From Pseudomonadota bacterium (lineage in GTDB: Bacteria; Desulfobacterota; Desulfovibrionia; Desulfovibrionales; Desulfovibrionaceae), in assembly GCA_023403845.1 (NCBI GenBank), contig JAEYDL010000030.1, forward strand, positions 1 to 64,000: a stretch of 64,000 nucleotides of DNA, written 5' to 3'. This document shows positions 1-5,787 of this stretch, piece after piece. The first letter of the stretch is position 1, and each line of letters starts with the position of its first letter. The notes below the pieces were generated by a model. It made no database searches. It saw only the letters and a program-made list of their open reading frames with translations, and was not told the DNA's origin. The translations under genes and the position numbers were made by a program.

Positions 1-36
1 ACTGTTAGGGGCGTTGCTTTGTCCAGTGGGCTGTTT

Positions 37-129
37 CTAGCTCAGGAACTCGTCCATCAGCCAATTAAACAGCCGGACAAGGGCAGCCCAAACAGCGGCC
101 TTTGCCAGCATACGGATAAATCCGTACAT
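37..129 (-). CDS. Small divergent ORF (copy alpha), unknown function
   Basis: This 30-codon ORF starts MYGFIRMLAKAAVW and ends FLS-stop. It is amphipathic to hydrophobic with regularly spaced basic residues. A strong AAGGAGG lies upstream, 12 nt from this ATG; another ATG in a different frame (135-137) sits closer to it, so the frame is supported mainly by the paralogue at 2017-2127. The two share the pattern MYx(4-5)L/A-x-KAA-x-W-x-A followed by RL, WLM and LS at the end. It diverges from tail-fibre cassette A. The function is unknown; a small membrane-active peptide is one guess. Confidence 0.5.
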   Translation of the reverse strand: MYGFIRMLAKAAVWAALVRLFNWLMDEFLS

Positions 130-264
130 GGTGGCATGGAACCTCCTTGCATTCCCCCGCTGGTGACTGAACAGGGAAGTCCCGACAGGAAATCTACACG
201 GGGTTGCATGTCATATCAAGCCGTAGATATTACCCTGTATTGTTTAGATTTTTGAGCAGACATT

Positions 265-282
265 CCAGTGTATCCGGAACTG
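265..282 (+). repeat. Putative inversion site A (only + orientation copy)
   Basis: An exact match to the 18-bp consensus CCAGTNTATCCGGAACTG found at the start of every tail-fibre cassette. It encodes PVYPEL when read into the cassette. It is the only copy pointing right, so it is in inverted orientation to the other eight. Confidence 0.7.
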
Positions 283-636
283 ACCTCACTTTTGGGTTCG
301 CGAGTGCCGGATTATCGGGGAATTTTCCTGCGCGGCCACGGCTCCCAGACGAGCACGCACTACGGAACCGTAAACCATACCAGCGCCAGTTTGGGGGAAC
401 TTCAGGGGGACGCCATACGCAACATATCCGGAACCTTTGGCGGCCATCTCATTGGCTGGAGGGGAGGATGGGGGAACGGCCCATTCAATTCCTGGAATTC
501 GGGGGACCGTGCCTCTGGTAGTGGGGAGTGGGGATCAGGCACGTCGTGGGGGGGTGATGCTTCGCGGGTTGTCCCCGTCGCCGATGAAAACCGACCGGTC
601 AATAGAAGCGTGATCTACCTGATTCGCGCAAAATAA
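268..636 (+). CDS. Tail-fibre tip cassette A (silent partial gene)
   Basis: About 122 codons encode a phage tail-collar-like fibre tip. The conserved head reads VYPELTSLLGSRVPDYRG then FLRGHGSQTSTHYGTV. A variable Gly/Trp-rich middle follows, and the tail is RPVNRSVIYLIRAK. The VPDYRG-x-FLRG motif is typical of tail-collar fibres. An in-frame stop at 254-256 lies just upstream and no ribosome-binding site precedes the GTG at 268, so this is probably a silent C-terminal module that needs recombination onto a fibre N-terminus. Its middle and tail are nearly identical to cassette C, which lies in the opposite orientation. Confidence 0.7.
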   Translation: MYPELTSLLGSRVPDYRGIFLRGHGSQTSTHYGTVNHTSASLGELQGDAIRNISGTFGGHLIGWRGGWGNGPFNSWNSGDRASGSGEWGSGTSWGGDASRVVPVADENRPVNRSVIYLIRAK

Positions 637-659
637 TACAGTTTATTCAATGGAAAACA

Positions 660-692
660 GCCTATGCCCATCAGGAGCGCAGGCCGTTTTTT
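660..692 (+). terminator. Terminator between convergent cassettes A and B
   Basis: GCCTATGC and GCGCAGGC can pair imperfectly around a short loop and are followed by CGTTTTTT. The element lies between the stop codons of the converging cassettes A and B. Confidence 0.4.
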
Positions 693-701
693 CAATTTCA
701 A

Positions 702-1091
702 TCACTTTGCACGAATCAAAAAAATCACGGCCTTGTTGACGGGACGGATTTCAGAACTGGTTGGGGTTACGCGCGAAGCGTTGAAATAGGCTGAAAAATC
801 AAAATCATGTCCACCGCCATCTCTTATTTCGGTGTTTAACCGATTTCTCCGCACAAAATAATATGCTCCATTTTGAGTAGCAGTAGGAAAATGGCTCCAT
901 GAACTCATTGCCCATTCGTTGACTCCCCAGATTTCTCTTATGGCATCCCCCTGAAGCTCTCCCAAACCAGCACTGGAGTGGGTCACGGTTCCATAGTGCG
1001 TGGACACCTGTGAGCCATGGCCACGCAGGAAGATCCCCCGGTAATCCGGGACAGTCGTGCCGATAAGCGCGACCAGTTCCGGATAGACTGA
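702..1091 (-). CDS. Tail-fibre tip cassette B (silent partial gene)
   Basis: Reading leftwards from the site at 1074-1091, the frame encodes SVYPELVALIGTTVPDYRG, FLRGHGSQVSTHYGTV, a distinctive variable segment containing FVRRNRLNTEIRDGGGH, and the tail RPVNKAVIFLIRAK. Head and tail match the other cassettes while the middle is unique, as expected for exchangeable receptor-binding tips. It is convergent with cassette A, so together they form a two-headed segment between sites A and B. No N-terminal fibre part is present. Confidence 0.65.
   Translation of the reverse strand, partial: SVYPELVALIGTTVPDYRGIFLRGHGSQVSTHYGTVTHSSAGLGELQGDAIREIWGVNEWAMSSWSHFPTATQNGAYYFVRRNRLNTEIRDGGGHDFDFSAYFNASRVTPTSSEIRPVNKAVIFLIRAK
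1074..1091 (-). repeat. Putative inversion site B
   Basis: Matches the 18-bp consensus at 17 positions; the outermost base is A instead of G on the + strand. It directly precedes cassette B. Confidence 0.6.
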
Positions 1092-1112
1092 CAGCCAGTC
1101 ATAAAAAACAAG

Positions 1113-1484
1113 TTATTTTGCTCTGATGAGATAGATAACACTTCTATTAATCGGACGGTTTTCAGTTGCGACGGGGACAACCCGCGAAGCATCGAACCCC
1201 CACGACGTGCCTGATCCCCACTCACCGCTGCCAGAGGCACGGTCCCCCGAATTCCAAGAGGAAAAAGGGCCATGCCCCCATCCTCCCCTCCAGCCAATGA
1301 GATGGCCGCCAAAGGTTCCGGATATGTTGCGTATAGCATCTCCCTGAAGCTCCCCTAGTCCCGCGCTGGCATGGGTCACTGTGCCGTAGTGCGTAGACAC
1401 TTGGGAGCCGTGGCCACGCAAAAAGATGCCCCGGTAATCCGGGACAGTCGTGCCGATGAGCGCGACCAGTTCCGGATATACTGG
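1113..1484 (-). CDS. Tail-fibre tip cassette C (silent partial gene)
   Basis: Read leftwards from its site, it encodes PVYPELVALIGTTVPDYRG, FLRGHGSQVSTHYGTV, a Gly/Trp-rich middle and RPINRSVIYLIRAK. The middle differs from cassette A at only a few residues, so A and C form a near-identical inverted repeat of roughly 300 bp. There is no start region for a full fibre protein. It looks like a silent tip module. Confidence 0.65.
   Translation of the reverse strand, partial: PVYPELVALIGTTVPDYRGIFLRGHGSQVSTHYGTVTHASAGLGELQGDAIRNISGTFGGHLIGWRGGWGHGPFSSWNSGDRASGSGEWGSGTSWGFDASRVVPVATENRPINRSVIYLIRAK
1467..1484 (-). repeat. Putative inversion site C
   Basis: A full match to the 18-bp consensus (variable base A). 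About 20 bp to its right lies the stop codon of cassette D. Confidence 0.7.
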
Positions 1485-1505
1485 AACGATATAATATTTT
1501 AACTA

Positions 1506-1889
1506 TTATTTCACACGAATAAGGTAGCGAACTGCGCGGTTCACCGGGCGTACCTCATTTGCAACTGGAGTGACTCGTGAAGCATCAAAATAGATGTTCC
1601 AGTAGTCGGGACCATGTCGCGAAGGATCGGCCCCGTCAACAGTGGTAGACCCTCCGTAGAAGGCACCGCCTGCGCTTCCCCAATGTCCGTCTTTTCCCCC
1701 GGCAACGGCATCAATGATATGACCTGTAATGGGCCGAATAGAGTCTCCCTGAAGCTCTCCCAGGTTTGCACTGGCATGGGTTAGTGTCCCGTAGTGGCTG
1801 GACACATGGGAGCCGTGACCACGCAGGAAAATGCCCCGGTAATCCGGCACCCGTGAACCTACAAGCGCAGTCAGTTCCGGATACACTGG
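1506..1889 (-). CDS. Tail-fibre tip cassette D (open upstream to 2027)
   Basis: The cassette encodes PVYPELTALVGSRVPDYRG, FLRGHGSHVSSHYGTL, a variable middle rich in Gly and His, and RPVNRAVRYLIRVK. The reading frame stays open upstream to about 2027 through LRDFVTLRTYSLEIKAQQ, a stretch also kept open in cassette F. A short constant lead-in or a TTG start near 1957 is therefore possible, but no well-placed ribosome-binding site was found. The divergent small ORF at 2017-2127 lies immediately upstream. Confidence 0.65.
   Translation of the reverse strand, partial: PVYPELTALVGSRVPDYRGIFLRGHGSHVSSHYGTLTHASANLGELQGDSIRPITGHIIDAVAGGKDGHWGSAGGAFYGGSTTVDGADPSRHGPDYWNIYFDASRVTPVANEVRPVNRAVRYLIRVK
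1872..1889 (-). repeat. Putative inversion site D
   Basis: A full match to the 18-bp consensus (variable base G in coding orientation). It lies at the start of cassette D. Confidence 0.7.
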
Positions 1890-2038
1890 TAGGAAGGCAA
1901 AAAGGGCTTGCTGTGCCTTGATTTCCAAGGAATATGTCCGTAGGGTGACGAAGTCCCGCAAGGGATAAAACGGGGCCTCCTTCTCCGCAGACAGGCAGGG
2001 ATGGAAAGGAGGCAAGTTGCCAAGCAAACGGCGGATGT
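1889..2038. repeat. Direct repeat, copy 1 of about 150 bp
   Basis: This segment upstream of cassette D is nearly identical to 3070-3226 upstream of cassette F. It covers the lead-in of the cassette and the first codons of the divergent small ORF. Similarity ends a few bases after codon 7 of that ORF, where the copy near 3226 changes to AT-rich DNA. Confidence 0.7.
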
Positions 2039-2127
2039 ATCATCTGCTCAGGCTGGTGACGAAAGCGGCCCTGTGGGGCGCGTTCTCCCGTCTGGCAAGC
2101 TGGCTCATGGGTAAAATCCTGAGCTAG
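2017..2127 (+). CDS. Small divergent ORF (copy beta), unknown function
   Basis: From a TTG placed 4 nt after GGAGG, this ORF encodes 36 residues: MPSKRR, then MYHLLRLVTKAALWGAF, then a segment ending WLMGKILS. An internal ATG at 2035 matches the start of the copy at 37-129. The peptide is amphipathic with Lys/Arg every few residues. It is transcribed away from cassette D and followed by a strong inverted repeat. Conservation between the two copies, at the same position relative to cassettes, argues that it is a real gene. Function unknown. Confidence 0.55.
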   Translation: MPSKRRMYHLLRLVTKAALWGAFSRLASWLMGKILS

Positions 2128-2134
2128 AAGCAAA

Positions 2135-2194
2135 CCCGATGGAATGAAGCGACCCCCAACAGTGCTGCGAACACCGTTGGGGGTCTCCATCGGG
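2135..2194 (+). terminator. Long two-part stem-loop after small ORF beta
   Basis: GACCCCCAAC (2151-2160) pairs perfectly with GTTGGGGGTC (2176-2185). Directly below, CCCGATGGA (2135-2143) pairs with TCCATCGGG (2186-2194) across a 7-nt bulge. No T-run follows, so it could be a factor-assisted terminator or a structured RNA. Confidence 0.45.
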
Positions 2195-2250
2195 TAATTG
2201 GATCAACCCATTACCGGAGGGGAGGCCCTTAAAGAACCATCCCGTGCCGG

Positions 2251-2288
2251 GGGTCAGAGTGTACCAGCACTCTGGCCCTTTCTGGTTT
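2251..2288 (+). terminator. Stem-loop terminator
   Basis: CAGAGTG and CACTCTG pair around a 6-nt loop. GGG and CCC extend the stem across one mismatch, and TTTCTGGTTT follows. It lies between small ORF beta and the end of cassette E, in a stretch with no recognisable gene (2195-2321). Confidence 0.45.
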
Positions 2289-2321
2289 GTAAGGATAAGG
2301 AGTTCAGGAAGATTTGGCAAG

Positions 2322-2684
2322 TCACCTTGCTCGGATGAGATAGCGAACCGCCCGGTTCACCGGACGGATTTCCGCTGCCGTAGGAGTAGCCCGTGATGCA
2401 TCAAACCAGATAGTGCCGGAGCTACCGGTATCCGTGTGGTTATTCCATCCTTCGCTATTCGCATAGAAAGGGCCGGTGGGATCTGATCCCTTACGCGCAG
2501 GATTTGCTACCACGCGCCCCTGCATGTTTCGTATGGCGTCCCCCTGGAGTTCCCCCAAACTGGCACTAGCGTGGGTCACGGTTCCATAGTGCGTACTTGT
2601 TTGAGAACCCAGACCTCGCAAAAAGATCCCCCGATAATCCGGCACTCGTGAACCCACAAGTGCAGCCAGTTCCGGATAGACTGG
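2322..2684 (-). CDS. Tail-fibre tip cassette E (silent partial gene)
   Basis: Read from its site it encodes PVYPELAALVGSRVPDYRG, FLRGLGSQTSTHYGTV, a variable segment with NMQGRVVANPARKG and TDTGSSGTIWFDASR, and RPVNRAVRYLIRAR. It is intact and closely related to the frameshifted cassette F next to it, which suggests a recent duplication. As for the other cassettes, no fibre N-terminal part is attached. Confidence 0.65.
   Translation of the reverse strand, partial: PVYPELAALVGSRVPDYRGIFLRGLGSQTSTHYGTVTHASASLGELQGDAIRNMQGRVVANPARKGSDPTGPFYANSEGWNNHTDTGSSGTIWFDASRATPTAAEIRPVNRAVRYLIRAR
2667..2684 (-). repeat. Putative inversion site E
   Basis: A full match to the 18-bp consensus (variable base C in coding orientation). 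It lies about 20 bp left of the stop codon of cassette F. Confidence 0.7.
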
Positions 2685-2705
2685 AACTTCGGAGTTTTTT
2701 AGCTG

Positions 2706-3070
2706 TTATTTCGCACGAATAAGATAACGAACTGCGCGGTTCACAGGACGAATTTCCGCTGCCGTGGGTGTAGCACGGGAAGCATCAAACCAAATAGTTC
2801 CACTGGAACCAGTATCCGTATGGTTATTCCATCCCTCTCCATTGGCGTAGAAAGGACCTGTGGGGCTTGAGCCTCCACGGGCAGGATTTTAGCTACTACT
2901 CGACCTTGCATATTGCGAATCGCATCACCCTGAAGCTGGCCAAGCGCCGCGCTGGAATGTGTCACGGTACCGTAGTGTGTACTCGTCTGTGAACCATGGC
3001 CGCGCAGGAAGATCCCCCGGTAGTCTGGCACGGTTGACCCTACAATCCCGACCAGTTCCGGATACACTGG
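2706..3070 (-). pseudogene. Tail-fibre tip cassette F, frameshifted
   Basis: The head (PVYPELVGIVGSTVPDYRG) and tail (AVRYLIRAK, stop at 2706-2708) match cassette E, but they lie in different frames. Near 2888 the sequence has two extra bases relative to E, where E encodes GRVVANPARKG. After this point the frame leaves the family sequence. The upstream frame is open to 3142 through LRDFVTLWTYSLEIKAQQ. As it stands the cassette cannot give a normal tip. Confidence 0.65.
3053..3070 (-). repeat. Putative inversion site F
   Basis: A full match to the 18-bp consensus (variable base G). It lies at the start of cassette F. Confidence 0.7.
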
Positions 3071-3226
3071 AAGGAAGGCAGAAAGGGCTTGCTGTGCCTT
3101 GATTTCCAAGGAATATGTCCATAGGGTAACGAAGTCCCGCAAGGGGCAATACGGAGCCTTCTCTCCGCGGACAGGTAGGGATGGAAAGGAGGTGAATTGC
3201 CAAGCAAACGGCAGATTGTATCTTAT
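3070..3226. repeat. Direct repeat, copy 2 of about 150 bp
   Basis: Nearly identical to 1889-2038. The match stops at 3226, where GC-balanced DNA gives way abruptly to the AT-rich cargo. Confidence 0.65.
3197..3226 (+). pseudogene. Truncated small ORF (copy gamma)
   Basis: GGAGGTGAA-TTG starts the same MPSKRQ lead as the ORF at 2017, but after about seven codons the homology breaks at the AT-rich junction. The frame then continues through unrelated AT-rich sequence to a stop at 3284-3286. This suggests that the cargo replaced the rest of the gene. Confidence 0.5.
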
Positions 3227-3302
3227 AGTTTAATCGCAATATTAAACAACAATCAGACTTTGTTCTCCCTATTAAGCCTTCTGTAGTATATAGAATTATG
3301 GA

Positions 3303-3908
3303 ATGTATAATATGTTTGTTTTTATTAAAAAAATATTTTATTATTTGGCAACCTATACATATAATCACGATCTAAATTTAATTAAAACACAAATAGATAA
3401 CCATTATCTATATATTACAAATATAGATAATTTTTTAGTTGATATATTGTGTGTTGCTGAGGATAAACGTTTTTTTCAACATAGTGGTTTTGATTTTTGG
3501 TCAGCATTGTCTTTTTTTTATAGATATATATTTTACAATGTGTTTTCAGGTGCAAGTACAATAGATCAACAACTTGTTAGAACGATAACGCTAGATAAGC
3601 GGATATCTATTACCAGAAAAATAAAAGAAATAGTTTTATCAGTTGCCATAAATTATATATTTAACAAAAATATTATTGCTAAGTCATATATATATTTTGC
3701 ATATTATGGATGGCATATGAACGGTTATAACCAAGCAATTAATCGAATTCGTTTATTTAAATTTGAATTGCCTGTAGAATTTATTTTAGTATCTTTGTTA
3801 AAGTATCCATTACCTAAAAATCCAACTATAGAGCGTCTCAACAAAATAATTTATCGTGCAAAGTATATACAAAAGAGGTTGTTATGTATACAAACAAATG
3901 GTGCCTGA
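3303..3908 (+). CDS. GT51-type peptidoglycan glycosyltransferase domain protein
   Basis: The 201-residue protein carries the hallmark motifs of family-51 glycosyltransferases: EDKRFFQHSGFD (catalytic Glu53), GASTIDQQLVR (84-93) and RKIKEIVLS (second Glu109). The family polymerises lipid II into glycan strands; monofunctional enzymes usually have about 230-270 residues and an N-terminal membrane helix. Here the N-terminus is short with a weak hydrophobic stretch, so anchoring is unclear. An alternative start is ATG 3312. The gene overlaps the next one by 25 bp. It is strongly AT-rich and probably horizontally acquired. A role in altering host wall synthesis is only a guess. Confidence 0.75.
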   Translation: MYNMFVFIKKIFYYLATYTYNHDLNLIKTQIDNHYLYITNIDNFLVDILCVAEDKRFFQHSGFDFWSALSFFYRYIFYNVFSGASTIDQQLVRTITLDKRISITRKIKEIVLSVAINYIFNKNIIAKSYIYFAYYGWHMNGYNQAINRIRLFKFELPVEFILVSLLKYPLPKNPTIERLNKIIYRAKYIQKRLLCIQTNGA

Positions 3909-4597
3909 AATTAAATGGTCATTATCCTAAGCATGCATTTATTAATATTTCTGAAATACCAAGTAAAAATGAAATAGAATCCTTCATTCGACTATATATT
4001 CTTGAAGGTATACCATATTCATTTATTGAAAATACTTTTATTTATGATATAATACGTACTATAATATCCGAGCAACTAAATATAAAATATGAAAATATTT
4101 TTTTAACTGGTAGTTCAAAACTTGGTTTTTCATTAAGTCCATATAAATGGATGAAAGATTTTGACAAAAAATGCTCTGATTTTGATTTTTTTATTATATC
4201 TGAAGATTTTTTTCTAGAAATAAAAAACGACTTCCTCCTTTGGAGAAAAGATTTTTCTGAACATATAATTGTTCCAACGACGGCATACCAAGAAAAAATA
4301 TGGAAAGAAGATGAAATAAGAATCAAAAAAAATATAGATAAAGGTTTTATTGATATAAAAAACATACCAAATAAAAAGAAATATAAATCAGTTTATGCTT
4401 GCAATAATTGCATAAACATAATCTCACAAAAAATTCAACAAATATACCTAAATACAGAGGTAATCATCCCACAAAAAATAAATTTTCGTATATATAAAAC
4501 AAAAGAATGTGCTTTAAAACAAATTTATTTGAATATTCGCTCTGCACTTAATAATATACTAGAAAAAAATCTTGCAATTCCGGGTACACTGGAATGA
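3884..4597 (+). CDS. Nucleotidyltransferase-like protein of unknown role
   Basis: The 237-residue product contains GSSKLGFS (76-83) followed by SDFDFF (98-103). This GS-x(n)-DxD arrangement is typical of the polymerase-beta-like nucleotidyltransferase fold; the substrate cannot be told. A good ribosome-binding site (AAGAGG) precedes ATG 3884, inside the end of the transglycosylase gene, so the two are probably translationally coupled. The last codons (IPGTLE, stop) lie across recombination site G, so the C-terminus would change if that site recombines. AT-rich and Lys/Ile-rich, unlike the chromosome. Confidence 0.6.
   Translation: MYTNKWCLKLNGHYPKHAFINISEIPSKNEIESFIRLYILEGIPYSFIENTFIYDIIRTIISEQLNIKYENIFLTGSSKLGFSLSPYKWMKDFDKKCSDFDFFIISEDFFLEIKNDFLLWRKDFSEHIIVPTTAYQEKIWKEDEIRIKKNIDKGFIDIKNIPNKKKYKSVYACNNCINIISQKIQQIYLNTEVIIPQKINFRIYKTKECALKQIYLNIRSALNNILEKNLAIPGTLE
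4575..4592 (-). repeat. Putative inversion site G (degenerate)
   Basis: The + strand reads CAATTCCGGGTACACTGG, which differs from the consensus at two positions. It lies inside the 3' end of the nucleotidyltransferase-like gene and about 20 bp left of the stop of cassette H, the same spacing as other sites. Confidence 0.55.
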
Positions 4598-4616
4598 TAT
4601 ATATTTTAGCTATTAT

Positions 4617-4985
4617 TTAGCCCGGATGAGATACCGTTACCGAACGGTTCACCGGGCGCACCTCACCGACAACAGGAGTAACACGCGACACATCAAAACT
4701 ATAGCGTATCTGGTTATAGTCATTGCCTTCTTGTACACCTGCATTCCCGGCAGGCCAAAAAGCTCCACTTGATCCTCCTTGATTATTGTGACCAGACCAG
4801 TCGCCCCCTACAAACGTTCCCCAAATTGTCCTTATTCCATCTCCTTGGAGTTGGCCGAGTGCTGCGCTGTTATGCGTCACGTTACCGTAATGCGTGCTTG
4901 TTTGGGCTCCTAGGCCACGTAGAAAGATGCCCCGGTAATCTGGCACGGTTGACCCGACAACCGTGACCAGTTCCGGATAGACTGG
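4617..4985 (-). CDS. Tail-fibre tip cassette H, frameshifted at the very end
   Basis: The cassette encodes PVYPELVTVVGSTVPDYRG, FLRGLGAQTSTHYGNV, a variable middle with GGDWSGHNNQGGSSGAFW, and RPVNRSV. One extra base then changes the usual YLIRAK ending to TVSHPG and a stop at 4617. The alternative frame still encodes YLIRAK, so the insertion is recent. The head is closest to cassette F. Silent, and possibly damaged if the conserved terminus is needed for folding. Confidence 0.6.
   Translation of the reverse strand, partial: PVYPELVTVVGSTVPDYRGIFLRGLGAQTSTHYGNVTHNSAALGQLQGDGIRTIWGTFVGGDWSGHNNQGGSSGAFWPAGNAGVQEGNDYNQIRYSFDVSRVTPVVGEVRPVNRSVTVSHPG
4968..4985 (-). repeat. Putative inversion site H
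   Basis: A full match to the 18-bp consensus (variable base C). It lies at the start of cassette H. Confidence 0.7.
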
Positions 4986-5010
4986 TGGTAAGTAAATAAC
5001 CAGCTAAAAT

Positions 5011-5054
5011 ATAAAGACAACACAAAAAAGAGTTCTTTCTTGCGTTGTCTTTAT
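5011..5054. terminator. Bidirectional stem-loop after cassette I
   Basis: ATAAAGACAAC (5011-5021) and GTTGTCTTTAT (5044-5054) pair perfectly. The inner bases extend the stem with mismatches and A/T runs flank it. It lies just beyond the stop of cassette I. Confidence 0.6.
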
Positions 5055-5058
5055 ATAT

Positions 5059-5637
5059 TTATGGCTTGGCGCGGATGAGACAGCGGACGTAGATGTGATC
5101 TGGAGCCGTTTCGGACCCTCCAGTATAGTCCGTAGGATCACCACCTCCTGCGCCAATAGTTCCCGATACTGTTCCATTCAGCAGATTACCAGAAACGGAG
5201 CTGGCATTCGCTGTACCGGAAACAGTACCTTTTGCTGAACCTGAGACAGATGAAGAACTTGCTGTTTTTGTTGTTGTATTTGAACTGATATGGCTTGATC
5301 TGATCGGGCCGGAACCATTTGTAACACCAGTTGCATCATAGTAGTTTGTTGTCCACAATATTCCACTATCACTGTACCTTTGTCCTGCCGCTGTACCTGA
5401 TACACTCAAACTTACCGTAGATGAATATTTCTGCCCCGCCGCTGTGCCGCTCAGAGCTGTGCTGACGAGCTGCCCGGAAAAGGAGTGCGTGTGCATCGGC
5501 TGAGTGTGGTTGTGGCTTTGGAGCGAGTTGGCCACTGTCTCGCCTACGAAGTGGCCGGATTGAATGCCGCGCAAAAAACGTCCCCGGTAATCGGGCACTC
5601 GGCTACCGACAACCGCGACCAGTTCCGGATAGACTGG
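5059..5637 (-). CDS. Long tail-collar fibre tip cassette I
   Basis: This is the longest cassette. After PVYPELVAVVGSRVPDYRG it reads RFLRGIQSGHFVGET and SHNHTQPMHTHSFSG. A Ser/Gly/Thr repeat region with several VSGTA and VSGSA units follows, and the end is HIYVRCLIRAK. The layout is a classic phage tail-collar fibre with His-rich metal-binding turns, and it differs from the shorter cassettes A-H. The frame is open upstream to a GTG at 5682 without a clear ribosome-binding site. It is the cassette nearest the recombinase. Probably an alternative receptor-binding tip. Confidence 0.7.
   Translation of the reverse strand, partial: PVYPELVAVVGSRVPDYRGRFLRGIQSGHFVGETVANSLQSHNHTQPMHTHSFSGQLVSTALSGTAAGQKYSSTVSLSVSGTAAGQRYSDSGILWTTNYYDATGVTNGSGPIRSSHISSNTTTKTASSSSVSGSAKGTVSGTANASSVSGNLLNGTVSGTIGAGGGDPTDYTGGSETAPDHIYVRCLIRAKP
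5620..5637 (-). repeat. Putative inversion site I
   Basis: A full match to the 18-bp consensus (variable base C). It is the rightmost of the nine copies. Confidence 0.7.
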
Positions 5638-5706
5638 AAGAGGGCATGAAAACTTAGTCATTTCACCATAATAAAATGGCACATGCTATACTCGTCGGCT
5701 ACTGGA

Positions 5707-5725
5707 ATGACGCATGTGGCGTCAT
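5707..5725. other. Perfect hairpin ATGACGC-N5-GCGTCAT
   Basis: A 7-bp perfect inverted repeat with a 5-nt loop lies between cassette I and the regulator's terminator. Its role is unknown. Confidence 0.4.
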
Positions 5726-5732
5726 CTCCTGA

Positions 5733-5768
5733 CAAAAGAAATGCCCCAAATGAAACTCATTCAGGGCA
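5733..5768 (-). terminator. Terminator of the MucR-type regulator
   Basis: On the minus strand TGCCCTGAATGA and TCATTTGGGGCA form a 12-bp stem with two mismatches around a 3-nt loop. TTTCTTTT follows. It lies 20 bp downstream of the regulator's stop codon. Confidence 0.65.
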
Positions 5769-5787
5769 ATTTGCTTACATATCCGAC

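Larger units (their letters stand above)
3227..4597 (+). mobile_element. AT-rich cargo block within the cassette array
   Basis: The block is much richer in A+T than the flanking cassettes and changes composition sharply at both ends. It carries two overlapping rightward genes, against the direction of the neighbouring cassettes. The left end cuts a small ORF and the right end coincides with site G (4575-4592). It therefore looks like foreign DNA occupying a slot in the array. No transposase or terminal inverted repeat was seen. Confidence 0.5.

Noticed and set aside
265..5637. Diversity-generating retroelement as the source of fibre variation
   Set aside because: No reverse transcriptase gene and no template/variable repeat with adenine-specific changes is seen. 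Whole cassettes differ, which fits site-specific recombination better.
265..5637. CRISPR array from regularly repeated 18-bp units
   Set aside because: Spacing is hundreds of bases and the intervals are protein-coding; no cas genes are present.
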